A DNA stretch of 64,000 nt from Syntrophomonas sp. DTU019 (GTDB lineage Bacteria > Bacillota > Syntrophomonadia > Syntrophomonadales > Syntrophomonadaceae), in NCBI GenBank assembly GCA_913757435.1, contig CAJYDM010000001.1, forward strand, positions 310,001 to 374,000, written 5' to 3'. Every line of letters begins with the position of its first letter. Position 1 is the stretch's first letter. Under the pieces are notes generated by a model, which had not been told where the DNA came from, did not search any database, and saw only the letters and a program-made list of their open reading frames with translations. Below are positions 23,897 to 32,282 of this stretch, piece after piece. The position numbers and the translations under genes are program-made.

Positions 23897-25083
23897 ACCA
23901 TGTCCTCCTTGGAGCGCTGTCCCATATGGGTATATACTGGACCGGTTTCGCCGGTGGCAACGATATCCGCCAGCCGCTTGAACACTTTTTCAATATCCTC
24001 TACCTTGGCATCGCGCCCGCCCAAACCATAGACGATGTTTATCACATAGGGGCGGTCTTTTAAGTCATACAAGGCACTGCGGGTCTCGGCAAATAAAGGC
24101 CCTCCGTTAGCTGAAAAACCCTCCGACTTGTCCATAACGGCTACAGCTTTAGGCCCCGCCAGGACCTGAGCCAGTTCTTCACACGGGAAGGGTCGGAAAA
24201 CTCTGATTTTGACCAGCCCGGCTTTTACACCCTGTTCGCGCAGCTTGTCGACAGCCGCTTTGGCAGTTCCGGCAGTTGATCCCATCAAAACCAGGGCCAG
24301 TTCAGCATCATCCATCTGATATTCTTCAAATAGACCGTAACTGCGGCCGGAGATCTTTTCAAACTCGGCGGCTACTTCCAATATGCGCGCCTTGGCCGCT
24401 TTCATAGCCTCAGCCTCTTGAACCTTGTGTTCCATGTAATAGGCGCTGATATCGTACGGACCTACCGCCAGGGGATTTTCTTTTTTGAGCAGGTAGTTTT
24501 CGGGATCATAAGTCCCCACGAAGGTGCGTACCGTTTCGGTTTCCAGAAGCTCTATGTTCTCTACCGCATGACTGGTTATAAAGCCGTCCATACAGGTCAT
24601 CACCGGAAGACGCACGGCAGGGGTCTCGCCGATGGGCATGGCCATTATAAAATTATCATAGGCCTCCTGGTTATTTTCGGCATAAATCTGAATCCAGCCG
24701 CTGTCCCTTGCTCCCATGGAATCAGAGTAGTCGTGGTTGATATTGATCGGGCCGGACAAAGCCCGGTTCACACAGGCTAAAGTGATGGGCAGACGGCATG
24801 ATGCCGCCACATACAAAAGCTCATACATCAAAGCCAGGCCGCAGGACGAAGTGGCGCAGACAGCCCTGGCCCCGGCGGCCTGGGCCGCGATGCAGACCGA
24901 CATAGAACTGTGCTCCGATTCGACGGCCACATACTCGGTATTGACCTCGCCGTTGGCTACATAAGCGGCAAAGTATTCAGGTATCTCAGTGGACGGCGTG
25001 ATGGGGAAAGCTCCCATAACATCGGGATTGATCTGTTTCATGGCATAAGCCACAGCCTCATTGCCGGATAAGCGGTCGCTCAA
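23893..25083 (-). CDS. porA: 2-oxoacid:ferredoxin oxidoreductase, alpha subunit
   Basis: A 396-residue alpha subunit with the N-terminal pyrimidine-binding domain (GNEAVAYAMKQINPDVMGAFPITPSTEIPE) and the conserved ESEHSSMSVCIAAQAAGAR segment. The transketolase C-terminal-like domain follows from about residue 250. The length matches porA and vorA. Overlaps of 4 bp with the genes on both sides indicate a tightly coupled operon in the order gamma, delta, alpha, beta. Substrate preference cannot be decided from motifs. The name porA follows the subunit architecture only. Confidence 0.92.
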   Translation of the reverse strand: MSDRLSGNEAVAYAMKQINPDVMGAFPITPSTEIPEYFAAYVANGEVNTEYVAVESEHSSMSVCIAAQAAGARAVCATSSCGLALMYELLYVAASCRLPITLACVNRALSGPININHDYSDSMGARDSGWIQIYAENNQEAYDNFIMAMPIGETPAVRLPVMTCMDGFITSHAVENIELLETETVRTFVGTYDPENYLLKKENPLAVGPYDISAYYMEHKVQEAEAMKAAKARILEVAAEFEKISGRSYGLFEEYQMDDAELALVLMGSTAGTAKAAVDKLREQGVKAGLVKIRVFRPFPCEELAQVLAGPKAVAVMDKSEGFSANGGPLFAETRSALYDLKDRPYVINIVYGLGGRDAKVEDIEKVFKRLADIVATGETGPVYTHMGQRSKEDMV

Positions 25084-25391
25084 CTGGGTACACCTCCGCT
25101 CACCATTGTGATCGCCCCCGGGAAAGGACAGACTTCCGCGCAGATTCCGCAGCCCTTGCAGTGCATATAATCGAAATCGAGACGCTTGCCACCCTTGACC
25201 GGAATAGCGCTGTCAGGGCAGAACGGTACACAAAGCATACAATGTTTACAAGCTTCCACAACAAATACCGGTGTATCGGTGCGCCAGGTACCGGTATTGA
25301 ATTCCCTGGCCGTCCCCGGTTCGTAAATCTCCCCGCCAGGGGTCAAATCCTGCCAGGGGGTTTGTTCATTTATATACTTGGCCCGAATCAC
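25080..25391 (-). CDS. porD: 2-oxoacid:ferredoxin oxidoreductase, delta subunit (2x[4Fe-4S])
   Basis: A 103-residue ferredoxin-like subunit with two complete [4Fe-4S] motifs, CKHCMLCVPFCP and CKGCGICAEVCP. It passes electrons from the TPP centre to soluble ferredoxin. The start is GTG at 25391, whose GTGA overlaps the gamma-subunit stop; the end overlaps the alpha start by 4 bp. Length and cysteine spacing are normal for PorD. Confidence 0.93.
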   Translation of the reverse strand: MIRAKYINEQTPWQDLTPGGEIYEPGTAREFNTGTWRTDTPVFVVEACKHCMLCVPFCPDSAIPVKGGKRLDFDYMHCKGCGICAEVCPFPGAITMVSGGVPS

Positions 25392-25972
25392 CCTATCTGC
25401 ACCTCCTCCATGGATTTCTTCAATGTCGCCATGTTGCCGTCTATTATCCCGGGTTTGGCGGCAAATTTATGTTGGAAGGATTCTTTCATATTGGCTAAAA
25501 AACGTTCCATTTCCAGAATTCCGCTCACTTTGACGGTAGCAGCCAGCATTGGGGTGTTGGGGAAATTGGCGCCCAGGTATTCTTCTGAAATGCGGCGCGC
25601 ATCAATGGTGCATACTTTACCATCCCAGCCCCTGAGCCTACGGCGCATCTCCTCAGGCGAACTGGGGGTGTTGATTATCACGGCGCCGTTGCTTTTCAGA
25701 CCCCCGGTAACATCGACGTTGTCCAAAAGGGTCTCATCTACCACCACCACATAGTCCGGGTAGTAGATATTGGAATGTATGGAGCAGCGTTGTTCACTTA
25801 TGCGGTTATATGCAGTAATCGGAGCCCCCATGCGCTCCGGACCATATTCCGGAAAGCCCTGTACGAATTTTCCCTCCTGCGCCGCCACATCCGCCAAGAG
25901 CAGGCAGGCCATTTTGGCTCCCTGTCCGCCCCGGCCGTGCCAGCGTATTTCCACCATATTATTACTTACCAT
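25388..25972 (-). CDS. porC: 2-oxoacid:ferredoxin oxidoreductase, gamma subunit
   Basis: A 194-residue gamma subunit that begins with EIRWHGRGGQGAKMACLLLA, the CoA/nucleotide-side signature of the family, and continues with GFPEYGPERMGAPITAYNRI. It is the first gene of the operon. The ATG at 25972 follows AGGAGGGAACAGCT, an excellent site, so the upstream start is kept. About 210 bases of leader separate it from the T-box terminator, so its expression should depend on the charging state of the sensed tRNA. Confidence 0.92.
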   Translation of the reverse strand: MVSNNMVEIRWHGRGGQGAKMACLLLADVAAQEGKFVQGFPEYGPERMGAPITAYNRISEQRCSIHSNIYYPDYVVVVDETLLDNVDVTGGLKSNGAVIINTPSSPEEMRRRLRGWDGKVCTIDARRISEEYLGANFPNTPMLAATVKVSGILEMERFLANMKESFQHKFAAKPGIIDGNMATLKKSMEEVQIG

Positions 25973-26184
25973 AGCTGTTCCCTCCTGTTGCTAAGATAGC
26001 TTGAGACGAAACCGAACCGGTTACATCATTTCCTTATAGGAAAGCGCGCTGTCAGTCCCTTCATGGACGGTTTAAAGCTTTGCCCAAGCAATTGACAAGT
26101 GTTCGCCAGTGCAGATACGCTTTGGCGACACCGGCTTACATGCCATTTTGAATCTATCAATTGAACCAACTTTCAAAACTAAAA

Positions 26185-26437
26185 AGGCTTTCGTCCCGTA
26201 AAGGGACGAAAGCCTGAAAAGACATTCGCTATACCACCCATTAGTACGACATACCATCATATGCGTTCCCGCTTACGGGGGAAAACCGTCGGAGCCTACT
26301 GGATTTCTCGTTCGGTCCGCAGCTCAGGAGTGATCTTCGGGTTCAGACTACTGGTACCGGGCTTGCACCGTCCCCGGCTCGCTTCGACGTTCAACTGCAA
26401 CCTACTCTCTCCGTCAATGCCTTTGAAGATTTGAATT
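26185..26437 (-). promoter_or_regulatory. T-box riboswitch, probable isoleucine specificity, with terminator
   Basis: On the minus strand the leader has the stem I base GGAGAGAGTAGG, the distal loop block GGTGCAAGCC, the specifier region CCGAAGATCACTCC, and the T-box GGGTGGTATAGCGA (within 26225-26242). A 13-bp terminator (26185-26215) ends in T residues. The UGGU bulge pairs with a tRNA ending ACCA (discriminator A). This supports the specifier AUC (Ile, 26334-26332) rather than the overlapping GAU (Asp), whose tRNA has discriminator G. The next gene downstream is porC, so the 2-oxoacid oxidoreductase operon appears to be controlled by isoleucyl-tRNA charging. Confidence 0.88.
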
Positions 26438-26443
26438 ACAATT

Positions 26444-26473
26444 AATATACTAAGGCGAGCCCGGTTTTGTCAA
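26444..26473 (-). promoter_or_regulatory. promoter of the T-box/por operon
   Basis: On the minus strand TTGACA (26473-26468) and TATATT (26449-26444) are separated by 18 bp, giving a start site near 26437, just before the T-box. It is a near-consensus housekeeping promoter, which leaves regulation to the leader. Confidence 0.75.
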
Positions 26474-26500
26474 TTGGTGTTCAGGAATTGCAAGTAAATG

Positions 26501-27157
26501 TCAGCAAAGCCGACCTCCACTTTGCTTGTTTTCATTGGCGTTTTCCTTAACAATGTATGTAGACCAAGTCGGGCTGTAATCAATATTAGCCTGATCGCCC
26601 CAAAGTGACCAACCAGGCCTTTTACCTCTTGCAAACAGTTCCAGGTAGGGGCCTGGACTACACGCCTCGATGATTGAGAATACTGCTTCAGGTTTACGCG
26701 AATGTTCCCTTTTACGTGACCGAATTAAATTGACTTGACTTCTGCCGGGCGCATAAGTCCTGGCGTTTTTACCCTTAATACCGAAGAGCAATATCTCGGT
26801 AACATTACGGAAGTAGAACCCTACGCCGCGACCGTCAGGTCCGCCATCTTTGCGAACTTTTTCCCAGATTAAATTGGTTTTGTAGTTGAATCCCCATGCA
26901 CGCATAACCGTAAGACCATCAGGCAAAAGGGCGTTTGGCACCCACAAGTATAGATGACATATTGGAGCGGCAAGTTGACTAACCGGTAACTCGATAATGC
27001 TTTGAAGCGGCATAGTTCTATACCTGTTCAGTCTTTTATGCTCTGGTGCCACTTTACCGGTACGGTTTTGGAATTGCCAAGGTGGATCAACTAAGATGGT
27101 ACCAAATCCTGTGATATCAAGGTCCTTGAACAGGACGGGAGTTTGCTGTAACACCAT
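26501..27157 (-). CDS. MT-A70-family adenine DNA methyltransferase, copy 2 of the R-M system
   Basis: A 218-residue MT-A70-family N6-adenine methyltransferase. The catalytic DPPW motif lies in FGTILVDPPWQFQNRTGK, and the SAM-side blocks YLWVPNALLPDGL and NLIWEKVRKDGG...GRGVGFYFRN follow. The ATG at 27157 is chosen because AGGGAGGAA lies just before it, not the longer frame to 27319. It is a close paralog of the next upstream gene. Two methyltransferases beside a nuclease suggest that the pair protects two strands or two hemi-sites of one recognition sequence. Confidence 0.9.
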   Translation of the reverse strand: MVLQQTPVLFKDLDITGFGTILVDPPWQFQNRTGKVAPEHKRLNRYRTMPLQSIIELPVSQLAAPICHLYLWVPNALLPDGLTVMRAWGFNYKTNLIWEKVRKDGGPDGRGVGFYFRNVTEILLFGIKGKNARTYAPGRSQVNLIRSRKREHSRKPEAVFSIIEACSPGPYLELFARGKRPGWSLWGDQANIDYSPTWSTYIVKENANENKQSGGRLC

Positions 27158-27327
27158 TTCCTCCCTCCATCCATTGAAAAATACATACTTGAGATAATTC
27201 CTGATTAAACGATAACATCGAACACATGTTCTGTCAATATTTAACTTTTGTATGCTGAAGGGTGGAGAGAACTGAAATAGTGAATTCGGAATAGGTAATT
27301 CACCTAAACCGTGGTGCACTGCGATAG

Positions 27328-27957
27328 CTATATATTGGCATATGTAGACCAGGTGGGATGATAGTCAATATTGGCTTGGTTGCCCCATACTGCCCAGCCA
27401 TCTCGTTTACCACGTGCGAATAGCTCTAAGTATGGGCCATTACTGCAGGCTTCTATTAAATCATAGAATTCATCAGGTTTTCTAGAATGCTCCCGTTTTT
27501 GAGTCCTAATCAGATTAACCTGTGTTCTCCCCGGTTGAAGCGTTCTGGCATTTTTTCCTCTGATTCCGAACAATAATAGCTCGGTCACATTCCGAAAATA
27601 AAAGCCTACCCCTCTACCATCAGGCTGCCCGTCTTTGCGGACCTTCTCCCACACCAAATTGGTTTTGTAACAGAACCCCCACGCTTTCATAACTTCTAAG
27701 CCCTCCGCCAGAAGGGCATTGGGAACCCATAAGTATAAATGACTTACCTCATCGGCAACAGACTCTACCGGAAGTTCCATTATGGACCTTAAAGACATGG
27801 TTTCATACCTGTTTAGCCTTTTATGTTCCGGTGCCATCTTGCCGGTTCTATTCTTGAACTGCCAGGGGGGGTCTGCTAGAATGGTTCTGAATTTATCTCC
27901 ATTACAGAACTCCAATAAAGCGAAGGCCTCTGGTGAGATTTGCTCGTTATTTTTCAT
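27328..27957 (-). CDS. MT-A70-family adenine DNA methyltransferase, copy 1 of the R-M system
   Basis: A 209-residue methyltransferase with DPPW in FRTILADPPWQFKNRTGK and the same downstream blocks (YLWVPNALLAEGL, GRGVGFYFRNVTE, ELFARGKRDGW) as its neighbour. The ATG overlaps the stop of the nuclease gene by 4 bp. This overlap and the shared strand show that modification and restriction are made from one transcript. Duplication followed by divergence is likely, because the two proteins remain similar along their full length. Confidence 0.92.
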   Translation of the reverse strand: MKNNEQISPEAFALLEFCNGDKFRTILADPPWQFKNRTGKMAPEHKRLNRYETMSLRSIMELPVESVADEVSHLYLWVPNALLAEGLEVMKAWGFCYKTNLVWEKVRKDGQPDGRGVGFYFRNVTELLLFGIRGKNARTLQPGRTQVNLIRTQKREHSRKPDEFYDLIEACSNGPYLELFARGKRDGWAVWGNQANIDYHPTWSTYANI

Positions 27958-28610
27958 ACCCCGTCACTCTCCTGCTCTGACCAGTCTATTACCAACTTCT
28001 TCTTAATGCCCAACGCTAATACCGGGCATCCTCCATTACGTCTTGATTCAAGTCGAGGCACTAATTTCCCCATCCATGTTGTACTAGCGCCATATTTGTG
28101 CATTACCCCCAGGCTGCGAAATATATCATTGAGTTCTTCACAGCGAGTCACCAGAACACCAGCGCTAATTATTCCACAATCATGGAATGCCCGAAACGCA
28201 TATAAATCCCGGTCAAACGTCTGGTCCTTGCTATTCCACTCTAAGTCAAATGCCACTCTGTTTTTTACATAGTCGATTTTATGACCATCTATGAAATTGC
28301 TGATTCGTTTTTCTGTTACTTTACTTTGGCGCTTGCCAGAAGCACTCAGCTTGACTACCAAATCACCCTGAATTCGGGTTTCCAGCCAATTCAGTGGGCG
28401 CAGCAACTCAGAGAACTTCTTGGGTATTTTTGATTCATTGCCACCCGGGGCTGTAATTTCAGCAGTAGTTATTGAAAACTCAGTTAAAACGCCCATGAGT
28501 TCAATAAAATCGTTGCGGCATCCTTGTGATAATACCTCCGCAGCATGGTTATAATTGTATACCTCGTAAAGGTTACGCACTGGCTGTGGTATCAAATCTA
28601 ACCAATTCAC
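27954..28610 (-). CDS. BglII/BstYI-like type II restriction endonuclease
   Basis: A 218-residue nuclease-like protein. The order YNHAAEVL near the N-terminus, DYVKNRVAFDLEWNSKDQTFDRDLYAF in the middle, then GIISAGVLVTR and YGASTTWMGKLVPRLESRR resembles BglII/BstYI-family endonucleases, in which D...E.N/Q residues of the middle block bind Mg2+. Such enzymes cut sites containing GATC (for example AGATCT or RGATCY), which would fit m6A protection by the adjacent methyltransferases. It is the first gene of the operon. Recognition sequence cannot be read from the protein. Confidence 0.78.
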   Translation of the reverse strand: MNWLDLIPQPVRNLYEVYNYNHAAEVLSQGCRNDFIELMGVLTEFSITTAEITAPGGNESKIPKKFSELLRPLNWLETRIQGDLVVKLSASGKRQSKVTEKRISNFIDGHKIDYVKNRVAFDLEWNSKDQTFDRDLYAFRAFHDCGIISAGVLVTRCEELNDIFRSLGVMHKYGASTTWMGKLVPRLESRRNGGCPVLALGIKKKLVIDWSEQESDGV

Positions 28611-29162
28611 ACAAGAGCCTCCTTTGATAGCTATGCCTTACCACATTATATCAAGTATATAAACCAGGGTGGGAAGATAATCAGGAAATGCTCTCTTTGC
28701 GAACAGCTATTTAACCCTACCATTTACCCCTACACATCACCTGTCTGCAGTGAAACATCAGCGTCACCTGCCTCGGTAATAAGTACGACACCACCAAGGA
28801 TTGATATTAGCCTCAATAACGCCAATGGAAAATTATTTACGCTTCATAGATATGACGCAATTTGTGATTTAAAAACTCCATCAGGGGTATCTTGCTTGAT
28901 GAAGGTGCCCCATTCATGCTACTTATATATTGCACCTCCCATGCCTACCGCCTGCCCGCTTGCCAGGCTGCAGGATAACCTTACCAATAAGTACTCACTT
29001 ATGCCTGCGTTGATTTATTTGCCCATATTTACCAAAAGGTAGTAAATAATTTTAGGCGAATGTTATACATGGGGCTCAAGCCTTAATGGTCTAGTGTTTC
29101 ACATGAAACTGCGACCGAAAATTACTGTAGTCTTGTTGTACTGAATAAAGAAAGGAGATTCT
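28611..29162. other. 552-bp intergenic region, nothing recognised
   Basis: The region separates the divergent R-M operon and the cell-wall hydrolase gene. Small imperfect hairpins occur (for example CATCA...TGATG around 28888-28912), but I find no known riboswitch core, no gene with a good ribosome binding site and no clear repeats. It probably holds both promoters. A structured leader for the hydrolase is possible. Confidence 0.4.
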
Positions 29163-30401
29163 ATGCTGACACTACGCTGCAAGAAATTGGCTCTTTGGTC
29201 TTTGCTGGCTTTATTCATTTTCACTCTAATACCTTTGCCAGCGCAAGCCAGTGATTACGGAAACACAGACTTGTTACTAGGCAGTCAGGGTACTGCCGTC
29301 ATCGAATTGCAACGCGATCTTAACACCTTGGGCTTCTACACGCATAGTATAGATGGATCGTTTGGACCAAGGACTGAAGATGCGGTGATTAAATTCCAAA
29401 AGTCGAAGGGCCTTAAGACGGATGGTATTGTTGGTCGTATCACCAAGGCTGCTCTCAATGATGCCATGAAAACAGTCGGATCAGGTGATTACGGCACACG
29501 AGATCTTATACTGGGTAGCCAGGGCCATGCTGTTGCCCAATTACAGAAGGATCTAAGCAAATTAGGCTTCTACACCAATGCTGTAGATGGGGAATTTGGA
29601 CCTAAAACTCAAGATGCTGTAAGGAGTTTTCAAAACTCCCAGGGGCTAAAAACCGATGGGGTGGTCGGCTCGATAACCAAAAAAGCCTTGAATGAAGCCT
29701 TAAAGTGGATTGTGGTGCCTAAGTTGGCATCCTCGGCCAAGCTGCCCTCTGCAGCAAGTATAAGCCATTACAATAGCCATGAAAAACCGGTGGTTGACGC
29801 CTTCCGGGCCAAATATAACGGCAGCCCCGCACAGGCTCTGGTAGGCCGGGCTATATGGTACATGGAATACGGCTACATGAAGTATGGCCATACCAAATAT
29901 GCTAGCAGCGGTTACATCGACTGCTCAAATTTTGTTTCGCTGGTATATAAAGATTTCGGCTATACCATCACTTCGGCAGCCAAAAACTATGGCTCGGTGG
30001 GGACTAAAGTGGCGGGTGTTTATGCACAAAAAATACCCGGAAAGTCGACATACACTCTGGTTGGCACCGAAAAACTGAAGCCCGGTGACATCTTCACCTT
30101 CTGGAATTCTGATGCTCCAGCCAGGACACACATCGGTCACGTAGCCATTTATATGGGCGAAATCAACGGCAAACCGTGCATTATAAATACCTGTTCAGGG
30201 AACCCCACCGCGATTGGAATCGTCAACAATTTTTCCTACTGGTATGGGGAAAGCCTTATCGAGGTGCGCCGGGTTTTACCGTCCAGCGCGTACGTAGCAG
30301 GCAATAAATTCACTGACCAAGGACCGGTAATTCCATCTGTATATCAGATCAAGCCTGATAAACCGATTATATTGCCTAAGGGTCTTGGCACCGGCTTCTA
30401 A
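29163..30401 (+). CDS. exported NlpC/P60-like cell-wall hydrolase with two PG-binding domains
   Basis: A 412-residue secreted enzyme. A signal peptide ends near PAQASD. Two peptidoglycan-binding_1 repeats follow (about residues 35-95 and 105-170), each with the pattern LGSQG..V..LQ.DL..LGFYT..(I/V)DG.FGP.T.DAV..FQ...GLKTDG(I/V)VG. The C-terminal catalytic domain has the nucleophile Cys in YIDCSNFVSLVYKDFG and the His in THIGHVAIYMGE, so it likely cuts peptide bonds of peptidoglycan. It may act in growth or spore germination. AAAGGAG precedes the ATG. The gene is monocistronic. Confidence 0.9.
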   Translation: MLTLRCKKLALWSLLALFIFTLIPLPAQASDYGNTDLLLGSQGTAVIELQRDLNTLGFYTHSIDGSFGPRTEDAVIKFQKSKGLKTDGIVGRITKAALNDAMKTVGSGDYGTRDLILGSQGHAVAQLQKDLSKLGFYTNAVDGEFGPKTQDAVRSFQNSQGLKTDGVVGSITKKALNEALKWIVVPKLASSAKLPSAASISHYNSHEKPVVDAFRAKYNGSPAQALVGRAIWYMEYGYMKYGHTKYASSGYIDCSNFVSLVYKDFGYTITSAAKNYGSVGTKVAGVYAQKIPGKSTYTLVGTEKLKPGDIFTFWNSDAPARTHIGHVAIYMGEINGKPCIINTCSGNPTAIGIVNNFSYWYGESLIEVRRVLPSSAYVAGNKFTDQGPVIPSVYQIKPDKPIILPKGLGTGF

Positions 30402-30423
30402 AGAGTCCGCTTAGACCTCAGAG

Positions 30424-30462
30424 AAAACCCCGCTTAAACGCAAGATACAGCGGGGTTTTTTA
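30424..30462 (+). terminator. terminator of the hydrolase gene
   Basis: AAAACCCCGCT (30424-30434) pairs perfectly with AGCGGGGTTTT (from 30449), followed by TTAT. The stem and U-tract give a strong intrinsic terminator 23 bp after the stop codon. Confidence 0.88.
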
Positions 30463-30542
30463 TGTGCACTTCAGTTATGACATAGGACATAGGAAGCGGT
30501 TCTGTCCACCTTACGCTGACATCATACCATCCTCATGTTTGC

Positions 30543-31841
30543 CTAAGCTTTACAGACCTTTACCGCAGCTATCCTTTTTTCTTCCACTTCTTCAACTCTA
30601 AAAACCAGTTCGTTAAACTCTATGGTAGGATGCTCCCTCTTACCGGGTATTCGGCCTAATTGCCCGATTAAAAAGCCGCTTAAGGTGTCGTATTCATCGG
30701 TGGGGAGTTTTACTTTAAGATAATCCTCAACCTCATGCAGGCTGGTGGTCCCTTTGATAATAATAGTGTTATCATCAAGTCTCTTGAAAGCTTCATCATC
30801 TTCATCATATTCGTCCGAAATATTGCCTACTATCTCTTCGATCAAATCTTCTATGGTAACAATTCCTGCCGTTCCCCCGTATTCGTCAATCACGACCGCA
30901 AAATGAATATTCTGTTTCTGCATTTCTTTAAACAACTCATCATTTCTCTTGGACTCAGGGACAATATACGGCTTGCGGATCAAGCCTTTCAAATCAAAAC
31001 TATTTCGGTCGCCTTCATCAGAGAGTAAATAAACCAGGTCCTTGGCGTATAAAATTCCAATGATGTTATCGATGGTATCTTCATAAACCGGTATACGCGA
31101 ATATTGCTCTGTTTTTAAAAACTCCGTGACACGGCTCAGACTTGCCGTGACAGGCAAAGCTCCAATATCAGTCCGATGAGTCATAATGTTGGCTACCGTC
31201 TTATTGTTGAATTCAAAAACATTGTTTATCATCAGTTTTTCAAATTCATCAATGGCCCCCCTCTCTTCACCCACATCTACAAGCAAACGAATCTCTTCTT
31301 CGGTGACCATCTCATCCTCTTCATGCGGATCAATACCCAGTAATTTTACAAAATAGTTGGTGGACAGGGTGAGCAACTTAACAAATGGTGCAGTTATTAC
31401 GGATAGAACATTTAGAGGGCCAACCGCTAACATCGAGATTTGCTCAGCTTTTTTCATTGCCAGCCTTTTAGGCACTAATTCACCTAAAACCAGGGTAAAA
31501 TAGGCGAGGATTATGGTAATCAGTATTACGGAAATGGTCTTTAGCCAGGTCTCAGGAAGTGTTATCCCGGCAAGCTTTATTAAATTCACAAGTTTATCAG
31601 CAAAGGTATCTGATGCAAAAGCACTCGCCAAGAATCCTGCCAGGGTGATGCCTATTTGAATGGTGGCCAAAAAGCGGCTTGGTTCATCTAAAAGAGTTTT
31701 TATCGATTGGGCTTTTTTGTGGCCTTCCTCAGCCATTACCCTTATTTTGTTATCATTCAGGGAAATAAAAGCGATTTCAGAAGCGGCAAAAAAAGCATTC
31801 AGAATTATAAGAATTACTAAAAATAAAATTGCCGAAAACAT
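30543..31841 (-). CDS. CNNM/CorC-type transporter (DUF21-CBS-CorC_HlyC)
   Basis: A 432-residue membrane protein. An N-terminal DUF21/CNNM domain has about four helices (ILFLVILIILNAFFAASEIA is the first, and the PKRLAMKKAE motif is present). A CBS pair follows (about residues 195-335), and a C-terminal CorC_HlyC domain ends the protein. Relatives export magnesium or cobalt, or were called hemolysin-like. The ATG at 31841 follows GGAGGAAAAAG; an in-frame ATG at 31874 is less likely. Its leader can form two mutually exclusive hairpins, which would suit ion-responsive attenuation. Confidence 0.9.
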   Translation of the reverse strand: MFSAILFLVILIILNAFFAASEIAFISLNDNKIRVMAEEGHKKAQSIKTLLDEPSRFLATIQIGITLAGFLASAFASDTFADKLVNLIKLAGITLPETWLKTISVILITIILAYFTLVLGELVPKRLAMKKAEQISMLAVGPLNVLSVITAPFVKLLTLSTNYFVKLLGIDPHEEDEMVTEEEIRLLVDVGEERGAIDEFEKLMINNVFEFNNKTVANIMTHRTDIGALPVTASLSRVTEFLKTEQYSRIPVYEDTIDNIIGILYAKDLVYLLSDEGDRNSFDLKGLIRKPYIVPESKRNDELFKEMQKQNIHFAVVIDEYGGTAGIVTIEDLIEEIVGNISDEYDEDDEAFKRLDDNTIIIKGTTSLHEVEDYLKVKLPTDEYDTLSGFLIGQLGRIPGKREHPTIEFNELVFRVEEVEEKRIAAVKVCKA

Positions 31842-31872
31842 CTTTTTCCTCCATATGTGGGACATTGACAAC

Positions 31873-31931
31873 AAAAAGGCATAAAGCCCCGATATCTCAG
31901 GTAATCATAGCCTTTTTAATAACCGGGGCTT
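31873..31931 (-). promoter_or_regulatory. leader with two competing stems, possible attenuator of the CNNM gene
   Basis: On the minus strand four 8-nt blocks occur in the order AAGCCCCG, AAAAAGGC, CGGGGCTT, GCCTTTTT. Block 1 pairs with block 3 and block 2 pairs with block 4, so the stems interlock and cannot form as simple hairpins at the same time. The second ends in a T-run like a terminator. This could be a regulatory switch or an H-type pseudoknot. No known riboswitch core was recognised in the longer leader. Confidence 0.5.
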
Positions 31932-32282
31932 AACTGCTTGCCTATTATTAAGAAATTAAAGCTGGCCAGGGCCGAATATTTCGCAACCTATACCACTTAT
32001 TATTCACCTTATTGCCTTAATCAATAATATTATCATAATACATCTAAAAAAATGCCGAAATGCGTTTAAGTAGGCAAACTCAGCCTGCCGCCACACCTGG
32101 AAAAGAGATGTTTGATATCCAACCATTATGGCAGAGATAATCCTCCTTCACCATGCCTTACTGGCGGCCAGATCGGTCGAGCTGGCTGATAGTGTTTCTG
32201 CTATTTTCCAACCAATGCCGGCAGCAGCCAACTCAAAGGGGAGTTAATATGCTTGGAGATAACGGTAATAAATCAATGTATC
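31932..32282. other. intergenic region, upper leader of CNNM gene
   Basis: About 350 bases between the CNNM leader and the end of the DUF4386-like gene. It probably contains the CNNM promoter on the minus strand and further leader RNA. No gene with a ribosome binding site and no terminator was recognised. Confidence 0.35.

Noticed and set aside
26331-26338. Aspartate (GAU) specifier codon of the T-box
   Set aside because: GAU is directly after GAA, but the UGGU bulge calls for a tRNA with discriminator A. tRNA-Asp has G, so AUC (Ile) is preferred; an alignment is still needed.
28611-29162. Cyclic-di-AMP or cyclic-di-GMP riboswitch before the cell-wall hydrolase
   Set aside because: I searched by eye for the core blocks and found none.
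31842-32040. Lysine, M-box or yybP-ykoY riboswitch before the CNNM gene
   Set aside because: None of the conserved cores of these classes could be matched; only the interlocking stems are clear.
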